Assembly (NCBI GenBank): GCA_964372095.1
Contig: CAYJPV010000016.1
Location: 50,732-114,731, forward strand
Length of the DNA stretch: 64,000 bases
Direction of reading: 5' to 3'
From: CAYJPV01 sp964372095
GTDB taxonomy: Bacteria; Acidobacteriota; Vicinamibacteria; Vicinamibacterales; JAKQTR01
Each line of letters opens with the position of its first letter. Positions within the stretch are counted from its first letter, which is position 1. A program made the position numbers and the translations under genes. The notes under the pieces were generated by a model, which saw only the letters and a list, made by a program, of their open reading frames with translations, ran no database searches and was not told the origin of the DNA. This document shows, in pieces, positions 43,820-52,865 of this stretch.

Positions 43820-46174
43820 TCAGCGAATCCGAAGGGCTGCGAGTTCGCGCTGTGCGGCCGTCAGGACCGGCGCATCCGCGTCGGCGCTTCGCAGTGAGTC
43901 CAGGATGGCGCCGTAGGCCGCGCGGCTGGCGGCGATGTCCCCCGAGTCCCGCAGGGCGCGGGCCAGTCCGAGGCGGGCAACGTTCACCCACGGCGCGAGA
44001 GGGTGCACGGCGCGCAGTTCGAGCACCTGACGGTACGCCACCGCGGCCTCGCTGTGACGACCCGCTGCCGACGTGATCAGTGCCCGCGCACCGAGAGGCG
44101 CCATCGCGTATTCGCGCCCGCGTTCGAAGGGCGCGGCGTCCGCCAGCCTCACCGTCGCACGGTCGAACCGCCTCGCGCCGGCATCGACGAGGGCCCGGCT
44201 GACAAACAGCCACACAGGTCTCGAACAGATGCCGGGTTCGATCCGACGATTCGCGTCGTCGATCAGACCCGCGGCGCGGCCGGTGTCCCCTGCCAGAGCC
44301 AGCGACCCGGCGGCGTCGAGCATCGTGGCCGGCTGCGGGTGGAGCGCCACGGCGGCGTCGGCTGCCAGGCGGGCGCGCTGCGGGTCTCCCAGCAGCGCCT
44401 CCGTTTCAGCCTCCCACAACCGGACTTCCGCCTGACGGATCGGCGGCATGGCCCGGGCGGCGGCGGTCGAAGCGGCGGCCCACAGTCGACGCGACTCGTT
44501 CAGGCGCCCGGCGGATGCCGCCGCGAGCGCGAGGTTCCTCGTCATGGCCGCTTCGGCTGCCGGGTGTTCCGCAGCCCACCGCACGTGCTCGCGCATGGCC
44601 GCTTCGTTGCCGTCGAGGTACGCGCACTGGAATGCCAGTTCGTGCCATGCCGCGTCGCCGACTCCGCGTGATGTCGCCTCCTGCAGGGCCTGTCGCGCCT
44701 CGGCGGCGTGATTGGAGCCGAGGTATGCCAGCACGAGCATCCTCGCGGCCACCGAACTGTACGGGGCGAGCCGGACGGCTTCCCGGGCGTCTGGCAGAGC
44801 CTCCTCATAGCGCCCGAACGTGTTGACGAAGATGGACGCCAGGTTCGTGGCCGGTACGGCCGAGCCGGGGTACACGCGCTGCCACGTTCGATAGGTGTCT
44901 ACGGCCGTGTCGGGTTCGTCGGCGACGGAGCGGAAATAGTGGCCGAGGATATAGAACCGCTCGGGCTCACTGGCCCGGTGGCGCAGTTCGTAGGCTTTCC
45001 GGAACGCCGGGACCGCTTCGTCAGTCAGGCCGAGCGACTTGGCGGCGGCCCCGCGGCGGGCCCACGCCAACGCGAATTGCGGATCGAGGTCCGTGGCGCG
45101 CCGGTAGTCCTGCAGGGCTTCTTCACCACGCGCATGGTCGCGGTTGACGTCGCCGGCGGTGACGGCCTGAAGGGCGTCCAGCGACGAGGTCGTGGCCCGG
45201 ACGATGGGCACGCCGTACTGGCGCAGCGAGGCCCGCGACTCGCCCAGCCGCCGGCGCAGGCGCAGGGCCGCGGCTTCGAGTGCCGCCAGCACCGCCTCCT
45301 TGCGTTCGACCTCCACCAGTTCGCGGCCTATGGATTCGGCAGTGCGGCAGGCCGTCGCCTCGATGCCGATCGCATAGTGAGTCCCCAGGCGGGAGATGGA
45401 TCCCGCCAGCAGGACGGCAGCCCCTTCACGGCGGCAGAGGTCCAGCGCCACAGCGCCGACGACCGGCTGGCTGACGGGCCGGCCCGACAGCGTCAGCGCG
45501 GTGCGCACGTGATCGTCGGGCAGGATATGCAGGAACGGAGCCTGGCCGAGATTCACGGCCAGAGCCAGTCTCAACGTACTGTCGAAGGCACTGTCGCCAG
45601 TCGTGTTGGTGAACCCGGCCAGCAGCACGGTGTCGCGTTCCGCGAGGACCGGTGCCTTGGTCCAACCCGTGACGCCCCAAGCCACGGCCAGGAGCAGTGT
45701 CACGCTGAGGACCGATCCCATCGCCCAGCCGGCACGCCACGACGATCGCCGCGGCAGGGGCTGTGCCGCCGCGGCGCCGGACTCCAGGCGTTCCGGCAGC
45801 GGGCCGGCGTCGAGGCATGCCGGCGTGGCAACGTACGCCACCGGGGCCACCAGGCGATAGCCCCGCTTGGGAATCGTCTGGAGCATCCGGGGGTCGCGCG
45901 CGTCGTCGTCGAGTGCTTGGCGCAGTTCGGCGATGCACCGCGTCATACCCGACTCGGCCACGTGCTGACCCTGCCACACCTTCTCCAGGATGGTGTCCTT
46001 GGACACCGTCTTGCCGGCATACTGAGCCAGCAGGACGAGCAGGTCCATCAGTTGAGGCCTGAGTCGCAGCGTGGTCCCCTCGCGCGACAGGCGGTCGAGG
46101 CTGGGCTCCACCATCCAGTCGCCAACGCGGAAGTCAGCGGCGAAGTCGAGGTGTGGCGGCTGTTCGGCGGGCAT
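43820..46174 (-). CDS. Winged-helix / TPR one-component membrane regulator (CadC-like)
   Basis: From the ATG at 46174 (AGGAG upstream) the 784-residue protein has an OmpR/CadC-type winged helix (residues 15-110, RLRPQLMDLLVLLAQYAGKTVSKD...IPKRGYRLVAPV), one membrane helix near 165-185, a periplasmic middle domain (LLAGFTNTTGDSAFDSTLRLAL) and at least eight TPR-like repeats. It probably senses something outside and binds DNA from the membrane. The paralogue at 47009 shares the whole architecture. The TonB receptor downstream is a plausible target. Confidence 0.88.
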   Translation of the reverse strand: MPAEQPPHLDFAADFRVGDWMVEPSLDRLSREGTTLRLRPQLMDLLVLLAQYAGKTVSKDTILEKVWQGQHVAESGMTRCIAELRQALDDDARDPRMLQTIPKRGYRLVAPVAYVATPACLDAGPLPERLESGAAAAQPLPRRSSWRAGWAMGSVLSVTLLLAVAWGVTGWTKAPVLAERDTVLLAGFTNTTGDSAFDSTLRLALAVNLGQAPFLHILPDDHVRTALTLSGRPVSQPVVGAVALDLCRREGAAVLLAGSISRLGTHYAIGIEATACRTAESIGRELVEVERKEAVLAALEAAALRLRRRLGESRASLRQYGVPIVRATTSSLDALQAVTAGDVNRDHARGEEALQDYRRATDLDPQFALAWARRGAAAKSLGLTDEAVPAFRKAYELRHRASEPERFYILGHYFRSVADEPDTAVDTYRTWQRVYPGSAVPATNLASIFVNTFGRYEEALPDAREAVRLAPYSSVAARMLVLAYLGSNHAAEARQALQEATSRGVGDAAWHELAFQCAYLDGNEAAMREHVRWAAEHPAAEAAMTRNLALAAASAGRLNESRRLWAAASTAAARAMPPIRQAEVRLWEAETEALLGDPQRARLAADAAVALHPQPATMLDAAGSLALAGDTGRAAGLIDDANRRIEPGICSRPVWLFVSRALVDAGARRFDRATVRLADAAPFERGREYAMAPLGARALITSAAGRHSEAAVAYRQVLELRAVHPLAPWVNVARLGLARALRDSGDIAASRAAYGAILDSLRSADADAPVLTAAQRELAALRIR

Positions 46175-46319
46175 GGCGGACTCCTGGGTGCCGGGTGTTT
46201 CGGAGGTGACGGCTGCTCGCGCCGTCATCGACCAGTTAGACAGCCGGGCGGTTCTCAGGGTCCCTACGTGACGCCTCGGAATTTCCTACACCGTTGCGAG
46301 TGACGCGGCGCCGTCGCGA

Positions 46320-46841
46320 CTATTTTCCGAATCCGGCCAGTTCGTCGGTCACAAGCCTGGTCACGGCGCGCGCCGCGTCGGTCTCGAACTGGTTCGGTCC
46401 GCACTCCCACCCGATGCGGCGGTAGAGCCGCTTCAGCCCGGCGGCATCCTGGACGTCAGGCGCGGCACCGATCTCGAGAGCATGCTGGAGTTCATGGGCG
46501 AAGGCGGCGATGCGCTCGACCGGGGACAGGCGGAAACGATCGACGTACACCTCGACATAACGCAGCCCGGCCGCCCGCGTCACGAATCGCAGGTACGCCG
46601 GCGGGGTATCGATCGGCCCACACCTCGAGTCCGAGACGTACACCACGACGTCTGTCTGTTCCACCGCATCCAGCAGGGTGCGCACGGCCGGGGAGTACGC
46701 GGCGGCGTCCAGGACGAGCTGCGCCGCACCGGATGTGCGCGCCCGGATATGCGACCACGTGGACCCCGAGGGGGCCGGATCAGCGACGGCCAGCCGAACG
46801 GCGGTGATCGTGACCAGCACCATGGCGAGCGCGATGCGCAT
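46320..46841 (-). CDS. Small exported protein with HELQH motif
   Basis: The ATG at 46841 has AGGAGG nine bases upstream and gives 173 residues with a signal peptide (MRIALAMVLVTITAVRLAVA). The core reads PVERIAAFAHELQHALEIG, an HExxH zinc-metallopeptidase-type site, and a later Glu in CGPNQFETDAARAV could be a third ligand. The family is not one I can name. It sits between the two winged-helix/TPR regulators and may be a ligand-processing or signal protein for them; that is inference. Confidence 0.7.
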   Translation of the reverse strand: MRIALAMVLVTITAVRLAVADPAPSGSTWSHIRARTSGAAQLVLDAAAYSPAVRTLLDAVEQTDVVVYVSDSRCGPIDTPPAYLRFVTRAAGLRYVEVYVDRFRLSPVERIAAFAHELQHALEIGAAPDVQDAAGLKRLYRRIGWECGPNQFETDAARAVTRLVTDELAGFGK

Positions 46842-46950
46842 GGCCGCGTCCTCCTGCGATAACAGGTGAGACGCTGGTGCCAATCAGGAGTTATTACGGG
46901 AAACTTCGCTTTGAGCCCGAACAATCCGACAGTTCCGCGGCACTACCCCC

Positions 46951-46971
46951 GGGGCTCCATTCCGGCGCGTC
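46951..46971. repeat. Dispersed 20-bp repeat, copy 1
   Basis: GGGCTCCATTCCGGCGCGTC here recurs as its exact reverse complement at 54327-54346, both in gaps upstream of minus-strand genes. It may be a shared regulatory site or a short repeat. Confidence 0.45.
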
Positions 46972-47008
46972 CCCGCACAAGTGAGCGCCGGTCTGTTCCC
47001 TGGAACCG

Positions 47009-49420
47009 TCAGCGCGGCGAGAGGGCCGCACGCTCCCGCCGCGCTGCGGCCAGGAGCCGTGCGTCGGGGTCGGCGCCCTTCCATGACTCGAGGAACGCAT
47101 CGTAAGCGGCAACGCTACGGGTCGTCTCACCTGATTCGCGCAGTGCTCTCGCGAGGCCAAGCCGCGCGTACGGCACCCACGGTGAGGCGGGCACGAGGGC
47201 GCGCAGGCTGGCGAGCTGTTCGAATGCGTCGGCCGCCTCCGCGAACCGGAGTGCCCGCTCCTCGGTGATCGCGCGCACGCCCAGCGGGACGAGGCCGAAG
47301 GCGTAGCCCCGCTCGAACCGGATGACGGGCTGCAGCAGCGTCCGGGCCTCGTCCGCGCGACCGGACATGGAGGCACTGAGTGCCTCGGACACGGGCAGCC
47401 ACACGCGCCGCCGGGCGCCGTCCTGCACGGTCTGCCGCGCGTCGTCGAGCGCAGTCCGAGAACGAACGAGGTCACCGACAAGGGCGTACACGAGGGCCGC
47501 CGAGATTACGGTGGCCGCTCCCGTGTCCGCGGCCAGGCCCGCGGCCAGGGCCGTGCGCGCCGCGCGTGCGTCGCCCACGAGCGCCTCTGCTTCGGCCTGG
47601 AGGAGGTGTACCTCGGCTACGCGTCCGGCGGGGCCGACCTGCTCGGCTTTGGTGACCGCCTCCGACCACAGCGCCCGTCCCTCACGCAGGCGCCCGCCGG
47701 CCATGGCGGCCGAGGCTCGCAGGCACAGTGTGGTCGTTGCCGCCACCGGATCCCCGGCCGCCCAGCGGACTTCACGGTCGAGGTTCTCCCGGTTGTCGTC
47801 GTACAGCGCGTGCATCAATCGGAGTTCATGTGAGAGTCGATCGCCCTGGCCTCCGCGTGCTGCGTCGGCCAGCACGGCGGCCGCCTCGTCCGCGCGGCCC
47901 GAGCCCAGGCAGGCGATGACGAGATTCGAAGAGGCAACCGCGCTGTTCGGCGCGAGACGCACCGCCTCGCGGGCCTCTGGTAGCGCCTCGTCGTACTGCC
48001 CCATCCAGCTGGACAGGATGGACGCCAGATTGGTCGCGGCGACAGCCGAACCAGGGTACATCTGTTTCCACGCCCGGTAGGTTTCGATGGCCCGCTCCGG
48101 ATCCGCGGTCACGATGCGATAGTAGTGCGCGATGATGTAGAAGCGCTCCTGGGCACTCACGCGATCGCGGAGTTCGTACGCCCGACGGAAAGCCGGCACC
48201 GCTTCGCCCGTCAACCCGAGATACATCGCCGCGGCACCGCGTCGTGCCCAGGCGACGGCGAAGACGGGATCGAGTTCCGTCGCTTGCCGGTAGAACGCGA
48301 CGGCCTCGTCCGGCCGCGCGTGGTCCCGGGCGTGGTCCCCCAGCGTCAGGGCCTGCAGGGCATCGAACGACGGCGTGGTGGCTTGGGCCAGCGGGACGTT
48401 GTGCTGGCTCAGGGATGCCCGCGATTCTCCGAGATCTCGACGAATGTGCGTGGCCGCCCGTTCGAGCGCCTCCAGCACGTGCGCCTTGTCGTCGGCTTCC
48501 TCGAGCGCACGGCTCACGACCTCGCCGGTTCCGCACGTGAGCGCTTCCACGCCGACCGCATAACGCGACCCGAGGAGACCGATCGAGCCGGTCAGCAGCA
48601 CGGCGGCTCCTTCGCGCCGGCAGATATCCAGCGCCAGCGATCCGACGACCCGTTCGTCGGGCGGGCGGCCCGCGCGGACCACCGCGGCCCGAACCACGTC
48701 CTGCGGCAGAATGCGCAGGAACGGCGCTTGCTCCAGGTGCACGGCAAGCGCCAGCCGCAACGTGTCGTCGAAGGCACGATCGCCCGTCACGTTGTGCACG
48801 TCCCCGAGCAGGACCGCATCCCGTTCGGTCAGCACGCTGGCCGGGGAACGCACCAGCATCGACGCCACACTGATCACGATGGTCAGGAGGCCGACGAGCC
48901 CAGCCGCCCGCACTCCCCGCCGCCACCCGGCGGCCCGGGGCTCCGCGCGTGGCGCGTTCTCCTGCGCCCGAGCCGCCTGCTCGATCGGGGCGCGGCCATC
49001 GGCGGCTTCGGAGCCGGCCGCGTCTGACGTCGGACCCACGCAGGAGACGGCCGGATCTGACGCCGCAGCGGGCGGCAGCCAGACCACGGGTGCGATGAGC
49101 CGGTACCCACGTTTGGGGAATGTCTCGATGAAACGCGGGTGCTGGGGATCGTCCCCGAGGTCCTGGCGCAACTCGGCCACGCACCGCGAGAGTCCTGATT
49201 CGGCGATGTACTGTTCTGACCACACCTCGGCGAGGATCTCGTCCCTGAGCACGACTTCCCCGGCCCGCCTGGCGAGGCAGACCAGCAGGTCGACGAGCTG
49301 CGGCCGCAGCTTGACGACGGTGTCGCCGCGGGACAGCCTGCAGGTCTTGGGATGGACGAGCCAGTCGCCGACGGTGAATGAGGCGAGGCGGAACGCGTCC
49401 GGTGCGGGACCAGATGTCAT
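47009..49420 (-). CDS. Winged-helix / TPR one-component membrane regulator, paralogue
   Basis: The 803-residue protein repeats the plan of the 43820 gene: winged helix at 10-105 (VVKLRPQLVDLLVCLARRAG...FPKRGYRLIAPV), a membrane helix near 180, the same middle domain (LLGDVHNVTGDRAFDDTLRLAL) and TPR repeats (AFYRQATELDPVFAVAWARRGA). Conserved segments between the two suggest a local duplication. The ATG at 49420 has a GGGAAG site. Downstream is the HELQH gene; upstream a GGGGTC hairpin separates it from the tricorn gene. Confidence 0.87.
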   Translation of the reverse strand: MTSGPAPDAFRLASFTVGDWLVHPKTCRLSRGDTVVKLRPQLVDLLVCLARRAGEVVLRDEILAEVWSEQYIAESGLSRCVAELRQDLGDDPQHPRFIETFPKRGYRLIAPVVWLPPAAASDPAVSCVGPTSDAAGSEAADGRAPIEQAARAQENAPRAEPRAAGWRRGVRAAGLVGLLTIVISVASMLVRSPASVLTERDAVLLGDVHNVTGDRAFDDTLRLALAVHLEQAPFLRILPQDVVRAAVVRAGRPPDERVVGSLALDICRREGAAVLLTGSIGLLGSRYAVGVEALTCGTGEVVSRALEEADDKAHVLEALERAATHIRRDLGESRASLSQHNVPLAQATTPSFDALQALTLGDHARDHARPDEAVAFYRQATELDPVFAVAWARRGAAAMYLGLTGEAVPAFRRAYELRDRVSAQERFYIIAHYYRIVTADPERAIETYRAWKQMYPGSAVAATNLASILSSWMGQYDEALPEAREAVRLAPNSAVASSNLVIACLGSGRADEAAAVLADAARGGQGDRLSHELRLMHALYDDNRENLDREVRWAAGDPVAATTTLCLRASAAMAGGRLREGRALWSEAVTKAEQVGPAGRVAEVHLLQAEAEALVGDARAARTALAAGLAADTGAATVISAALVYALVGDLVRSRTALDDARQTVQDGARRRVWLPVSEALSASMSGRADEARTLLQPVIRFERGYAFGLVPLGVRAITEERALRFAEAADAFEQLASLRALVPASPWVPYARLGLARALRESGETTRSVAAYDAFLESWKGADPDARLLAAARRERAALSPR

Positions 49421-49444
49421 CGTGGCTTCCCGGGGGCTGGTGAC

Positions 49445-49505
49445 GCGGGGTCAGACCTTGAATCGTGAACGGCCGACCCGTTCACGATTCAAGGTCTGAC
49501 CCCGC
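49445..49505. repeat. GGGGTCAGACC-type inverted repeat hairpin (26-bp arms)
   Basis: GCGGGGTCAGACCTTGAATC begins a perfect 26-base arm repeated in inverse at 49480-49505 with a 9-base loop. It lies between the tricorn-like gene and the start of the regulator and probably terminates tricorn transcription. Confidence 0.9.
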
Positions 49506-49512
49506 TGCGGGC

Positions 49513-52500
49513 CTACCGTTTCGGATAGGCCGGGACGGGCGGCCAGGAAAATGGTCGCTCCTGGATCTGCTTGAGGATGACTTCGACGGCCTTCTCGAGC
49601 TGCAGGTCCCTCCCCGCCGACGCCGAGGCCGGGTCGTTGTCCAGCAGGATGTCCGGATCCGCGCCGTGGCCTTCGACGAGCCACTGACCCTTGTCGTTGT
49701 AGAACGCGTTGTTGGACTGCTGCACGGTGCCGCCGTCGATGGTCGGCTGCCCGTTGAGGATGCCCACCAGGCCGCCCCACGACGGGACGCCGATCACCGT
49801 GCCGATCTTCCGGGCCTTGAAGTGTTCCAGGAAAGCTTCGCCGTCCGACCCGTTGTACTCGTTGGTCAGGGCGACGATGGGGCCGGTGGTGACGGAGCCG
49901 GGGTAGCGGAACGGCGTCATCCCGCGCAGGACGTTGTGCGCGACCATCTTCCGCTCGAACTTGTCGATGATGAAGTACTCGGTCCACCCGCCGCCGTTCC
50001 CGCGCACGTCGATGATGAACCCCTTCTTGTCGCGGAACGCGCGCCAGTACTTGTCGAACTGCCCGATGTTGTCCGTGCTCATCGCCGTGACGTGCGCGTA
50101 GCCGATCTCGCCGTTGGAGGCTTTCAGGACGGCCGCGATGTTGTCGGCAATCCAGCGGTTGTAGCGCAGGTCACCCTCCGAGCGGATCGGTTCCACCTCG
50201 TACGTCCGTGCGCCGGCCGCCGTTGGCGTGCTATTGATCGTGACCTTCACCCGCTGGCCGCGGATCACCTGGAGATGGCGGGCTGGATTCTCGCCCTTGA
50301 GGTCCCGGCCGTCGACGGCGATCAGGAAGTCGCCGTCCTTGACGTCGATGTCCGGCCGGACCAGGGGCGACGCGAGGTCGCGGTTGTAGACCGTCGGCCC
50401 GAGGAGCCGCGCCAGCCGCGGGTAGCCTGACGGGTCGGGCTTGACATCGGCGCCGAGCAACCCCGTGAAGCGCGGGTTGGGAGGCAGTTGCGCCGGTACC
50501 ATGTCGCCGCCGCTGACGTAGGTGTGCGAGACGTTCAGTTCGCCCACCATCTCGGACAGCAGGGTATTCAGCTCGGCGCGGTTGTTCAGGTGGGGCAGCA
50601 GCGCCCGGAACTTGTCGCCGATCTGCTTCCAGTCGTTGCCGTGGAAACCCGTGTCATAGAAGAAATCGCGATACCAGCGCCACGCGTCGTTGAAAATCTG
50701 GCTCCATTCGGCGAGCGGCACCACGCGGTACGTCATCCGGTCCAGAGTCAGCTTCGATCCGAGGCCCTTGCCGCCCGCGAGCGTTTCCACCTGGCCCACG
50801 CTGTAGACGTTCCCCTTCCTGGCGACAAACGCCTCGCGGTTGGGGGACACGGCCCAGTCGCTCAACGTCCCTTCAACCGTGGTGTGTTTCTGGCGGGTCA
50901 TGTCGAAATAGTGCAGCGTCCACTTGTCCTCGCCCGACGGTTTGAAGACCGTTTCGATTTCGGCTTCGCCGAAGAAATCGCTGGACGCCCAGGTGACAGA
51001 CCCTTTTCCCGCCTTCAGGAAGAAATAATTGCCGGACGGCACGGGCAGCGGGTAGACGCGCTGCTCGATTCCGGGCAGGTCGATCCGGAAGCCCGCGTCG
51101 CCCCGAGCGGGCGTCGGGCCCACGGGTTTCGCGAACGGCGGCTTCTGCCCGGCCTTCAGCTGCACGGCCATCACCTGCACCGGGTCGGCAATGACGTGGT
51201 TGTCTTCGAAGATGTCGATGCGCGTGCGGAAGTTCCGGTAGGAGAGAAAATACAGGTACTCGCCATTGGCGTCGAAGGACGGGTTCAGGCTGTCGTAGAA
51301 ACCATCCGTCACCGGAACGGTCCGGTTCTGCTCCAGGTTGTACAGGAAGACCCGGTTGTTGCGGTTGAACTCGACGAATGAATACGTGATCCACTTGCTG
51401 TCGGGCGACCACGTGTAGTCGCTGACTTCCCAGAAGAACTCGTCGTTCTTCATCTGGTTCGAGGTGGCGAACTTCGTGAGCCTCTTTGTGGCGACGTCGA
51501 GCCAGAAGAGCGAGAAGTCCTTGTTGCCGAAGAGGATCTTCGTTCCGTCGGGAGACCACTCGAGGTGATACGCCGTGCGGTCCAGCGTGGTGGTCAAGGT
51601 TTCCCAGGGCTTGGCGCCCTCGATCTCGAGCGCATAGATTTGGTACTCGCCGCTCTTGTCCGAATAGAACGCGACGCGGGACCCGTCGGGCGACAGGCGG
51701 GGCATGCGTTCGCGAGTGCCAGGCGTGTTCGTCAGGTTCCGCGGCGCCTGTCCGTCGTCCGTGCTGACGAGGAAGATGTCGCCGCGGGCTTCGAACACCG
51801 CCGCCTGGCCGTCGTTCGAGACGGCCATAGCCTGGATGTAGTCGCCCGGATTGATGGTGCGCTCGGCCAGTTGCCACCGATCGCTCGGCACCTGCACGTC
51901 CACCGCGCGTGCCTTGTTCGTGGCCGTATCGAAGACGTACAGCTGTCCAGCCTGTACGAACACGATGGACGTGCCGTCGGTTTCGGGCATCTGTACGTCG
52001 AAGTCCGCGAAGTCCGTCACCTGCGCGACCTTCTTCGTGGCGAAGTCATAGGTGAACAGGTTCGCAATCCCGTTCGCGCCCCGGTCCGACACGAAGTACA
52101 GCCGGCTGCCCACCCACATGGGATAGGCGTTCTTGCCCACGTAGTCCGTCAGCGGCGTGAACGACTTCGCGGCGGAGTCGTAGAGCCAGATGTCGGTGTA
52201 CTGTCCGCCTTTGTACCGCTTCCAGTAGTACTCCTCGTTGCCACGGCGGTTGTACGCGATCTTCGAGCCGTCCGGCGAGTACGACGCCAGGATGCCGCGG
52301 TCCATCGGCAGCTGCTCCGGCAGCGCGCCATCCGGCGTCGTGGCGAACAGTTTGACGATTGGACGGAACGTGTTCTCGTGGCCGGAGCGGAAGATGATTC
52401 TGGAGCCGTCCGGCGTCCATGCCACGGGACGCGTGCCCGAGGCGTAGAACGTCACGCGAGTCGGCGTGCCGCCGGTGACATCCATCACATAGACGTCGGC

Positions 52501-52779
52501 CCCGTCGTACTGGCCGGTGAAGGCGACCCTCTTGCCATCGGGCGACAGGCGGGCGAAATTCTCCATGCCGGGGTGCGACGTCAAGCGAGTGGCGATGCCG
52601 CCCGTGGCGGGCACCGACCACAGGTCACGGTCCCAGGTGAAGACGATCGTGTTCCGATGGATGTCGGGGTACTGGATGAAGCGGGCTGGCGTGGCGGCCG
52701 AGGCCGCAGCCGGCATCGTGATGGACACCAGGGTGACCAGCAGCGCGGTGCAAACGCGGGTGAGGCGTGACGTGTGCAT
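49513..52779 (-). CDS. Exported tricorn-type S41 protease
   Basis: The 1088-residue protein has a signal (TALLVTLVSITMPAAASA), N-terminal WD40/TolB-like propeller repeats (LSPDGKRVAFTG, WTPDGSRIIF), a second propeller, a PDZ domain near 770-850 (VKDGDFLIAVDGRDLKGENP) and a tail-specific-protease domain with FIIDVRGNGGGWTEY and catalytic Ser-Asp in NEYNGSDGEAF. Tricorn cleaves peptides released by other proteases; here it is exported rather than cytosolic. The ATG at 52779 is the natural start. Confidence 0.92.
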   Translation of the reverse strand: MHTSRLTRVCTALLVTLVSITMPAAASAATPARFIQYPDIHRNTIVFTWDRDLWSVPATGGIATRLTSHPGMENFARLSPDGKRVAFTGQYDGADVYVMDVTGGTPTRVTFYASGTRPVAWTPDGSRIIFRSGHENTFRPIVKLFATTPDGALPEQLPMDRGILASYSPDGSKIAYNRRGNEEYYWKRYKGGQYTDIWLYDSAAKSFTPLTDYVGKNAYPMWVGSRLYFVSDRGANGIANLFTYDFATKKVAQVTDFADFDVQMPETDGTSIVFVQAGQLYVFDTATNKARAVDVQVPSDRWQLAERTINPGDYIQAMAVSNDGQAAVFEARGDIFLVSTDDGQAPRNLTNTPGTRERMPRLSPDGSRVAFYSDKSGEYQIYALEIEGAKPWETLTTTLDRTAYHLEWSPDGTKILFGNKDFSLFWLDVATKRLTKFATSNQMKNDEFFWEVSDYTWSPDSKWITYSFVEFNRNNRVFLYNLEQNRTVPVTDGFYDSLNPSFDANGEYLYFLSYRNFRTRIDIFEDNHVIADPVQVMAVQLKAGQKPPFAKPVGPTPARGDAGFRIDLPGIEQRVYPLPVPSGNYFFLKAGKGSVTWASSDFFGEAEIETVFKPSGEDKWTLHYFDMTRQKHTTVEGTLSDWAVSPNREAFVARKGNVYSVGQVETLAGGKGLGSKLTLDRMTYRVVPLAEWSQIFNDAWRWYRDFFYDTGFHGNDWKQIGDKFRALLPHLNNRAELNTLLSEMVGELNVSHTYVSGGDMVPAQLPPNPRFTGLLGADVKPDPSGYPRLARLLGPTVYNRDLASPLVRPDIDVKDGDFLIAVDGRDLKGENPARHLQVIRGQRVKVTINSTPTAAGARTYEVEPIRSEGDLRYNRWIADNIAAVLKASNGEIGYAHVTAMSTDNIGQFDKYWRAFRDKKGFIIDVRGNGGGWTEYFIIDKFERKMVAHNVLRGMTPFRYPGSVTTGPIVALTNEYNGSDGEAFLEHFKARKIGTVIGVPSWGGLVGILNGQPTIDGGTVQQSNNAFYNDKGQWLVEGHGADPDILLDNDPASASAGRDLQLEKAVEVILKQIQERPFSWPPVPAYPKR

Positions 52780-52847
52780 GGAAGACTCCGGGGAAGAAAC
52801 AACGGGGGGGGCAGCGGATAGTCTATACCGGAGGCCGGCTTCGTGGC

Positions 52848-52865
52848 CTCCGGCTTCAGCCGGAG
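52848..52865. repeat. Short dispersed palindrome, copy 2
   Basis: CTCCGGCTTCAGCCGGAG is the same family as 11892-11909. Near copies of CCGGCTTCG flank it. The TGA stop of the HTH-FG-GAP gene (52856-52858) is the loop of this palindrome. Confidence 0.6.

Noticed and set aside
46320..46841. Definite zinc metalloprotease
   Set aside because: HELQH matches HExxH, but the third ligand is uncertain and the family is not recognised, so only the motif is reported.
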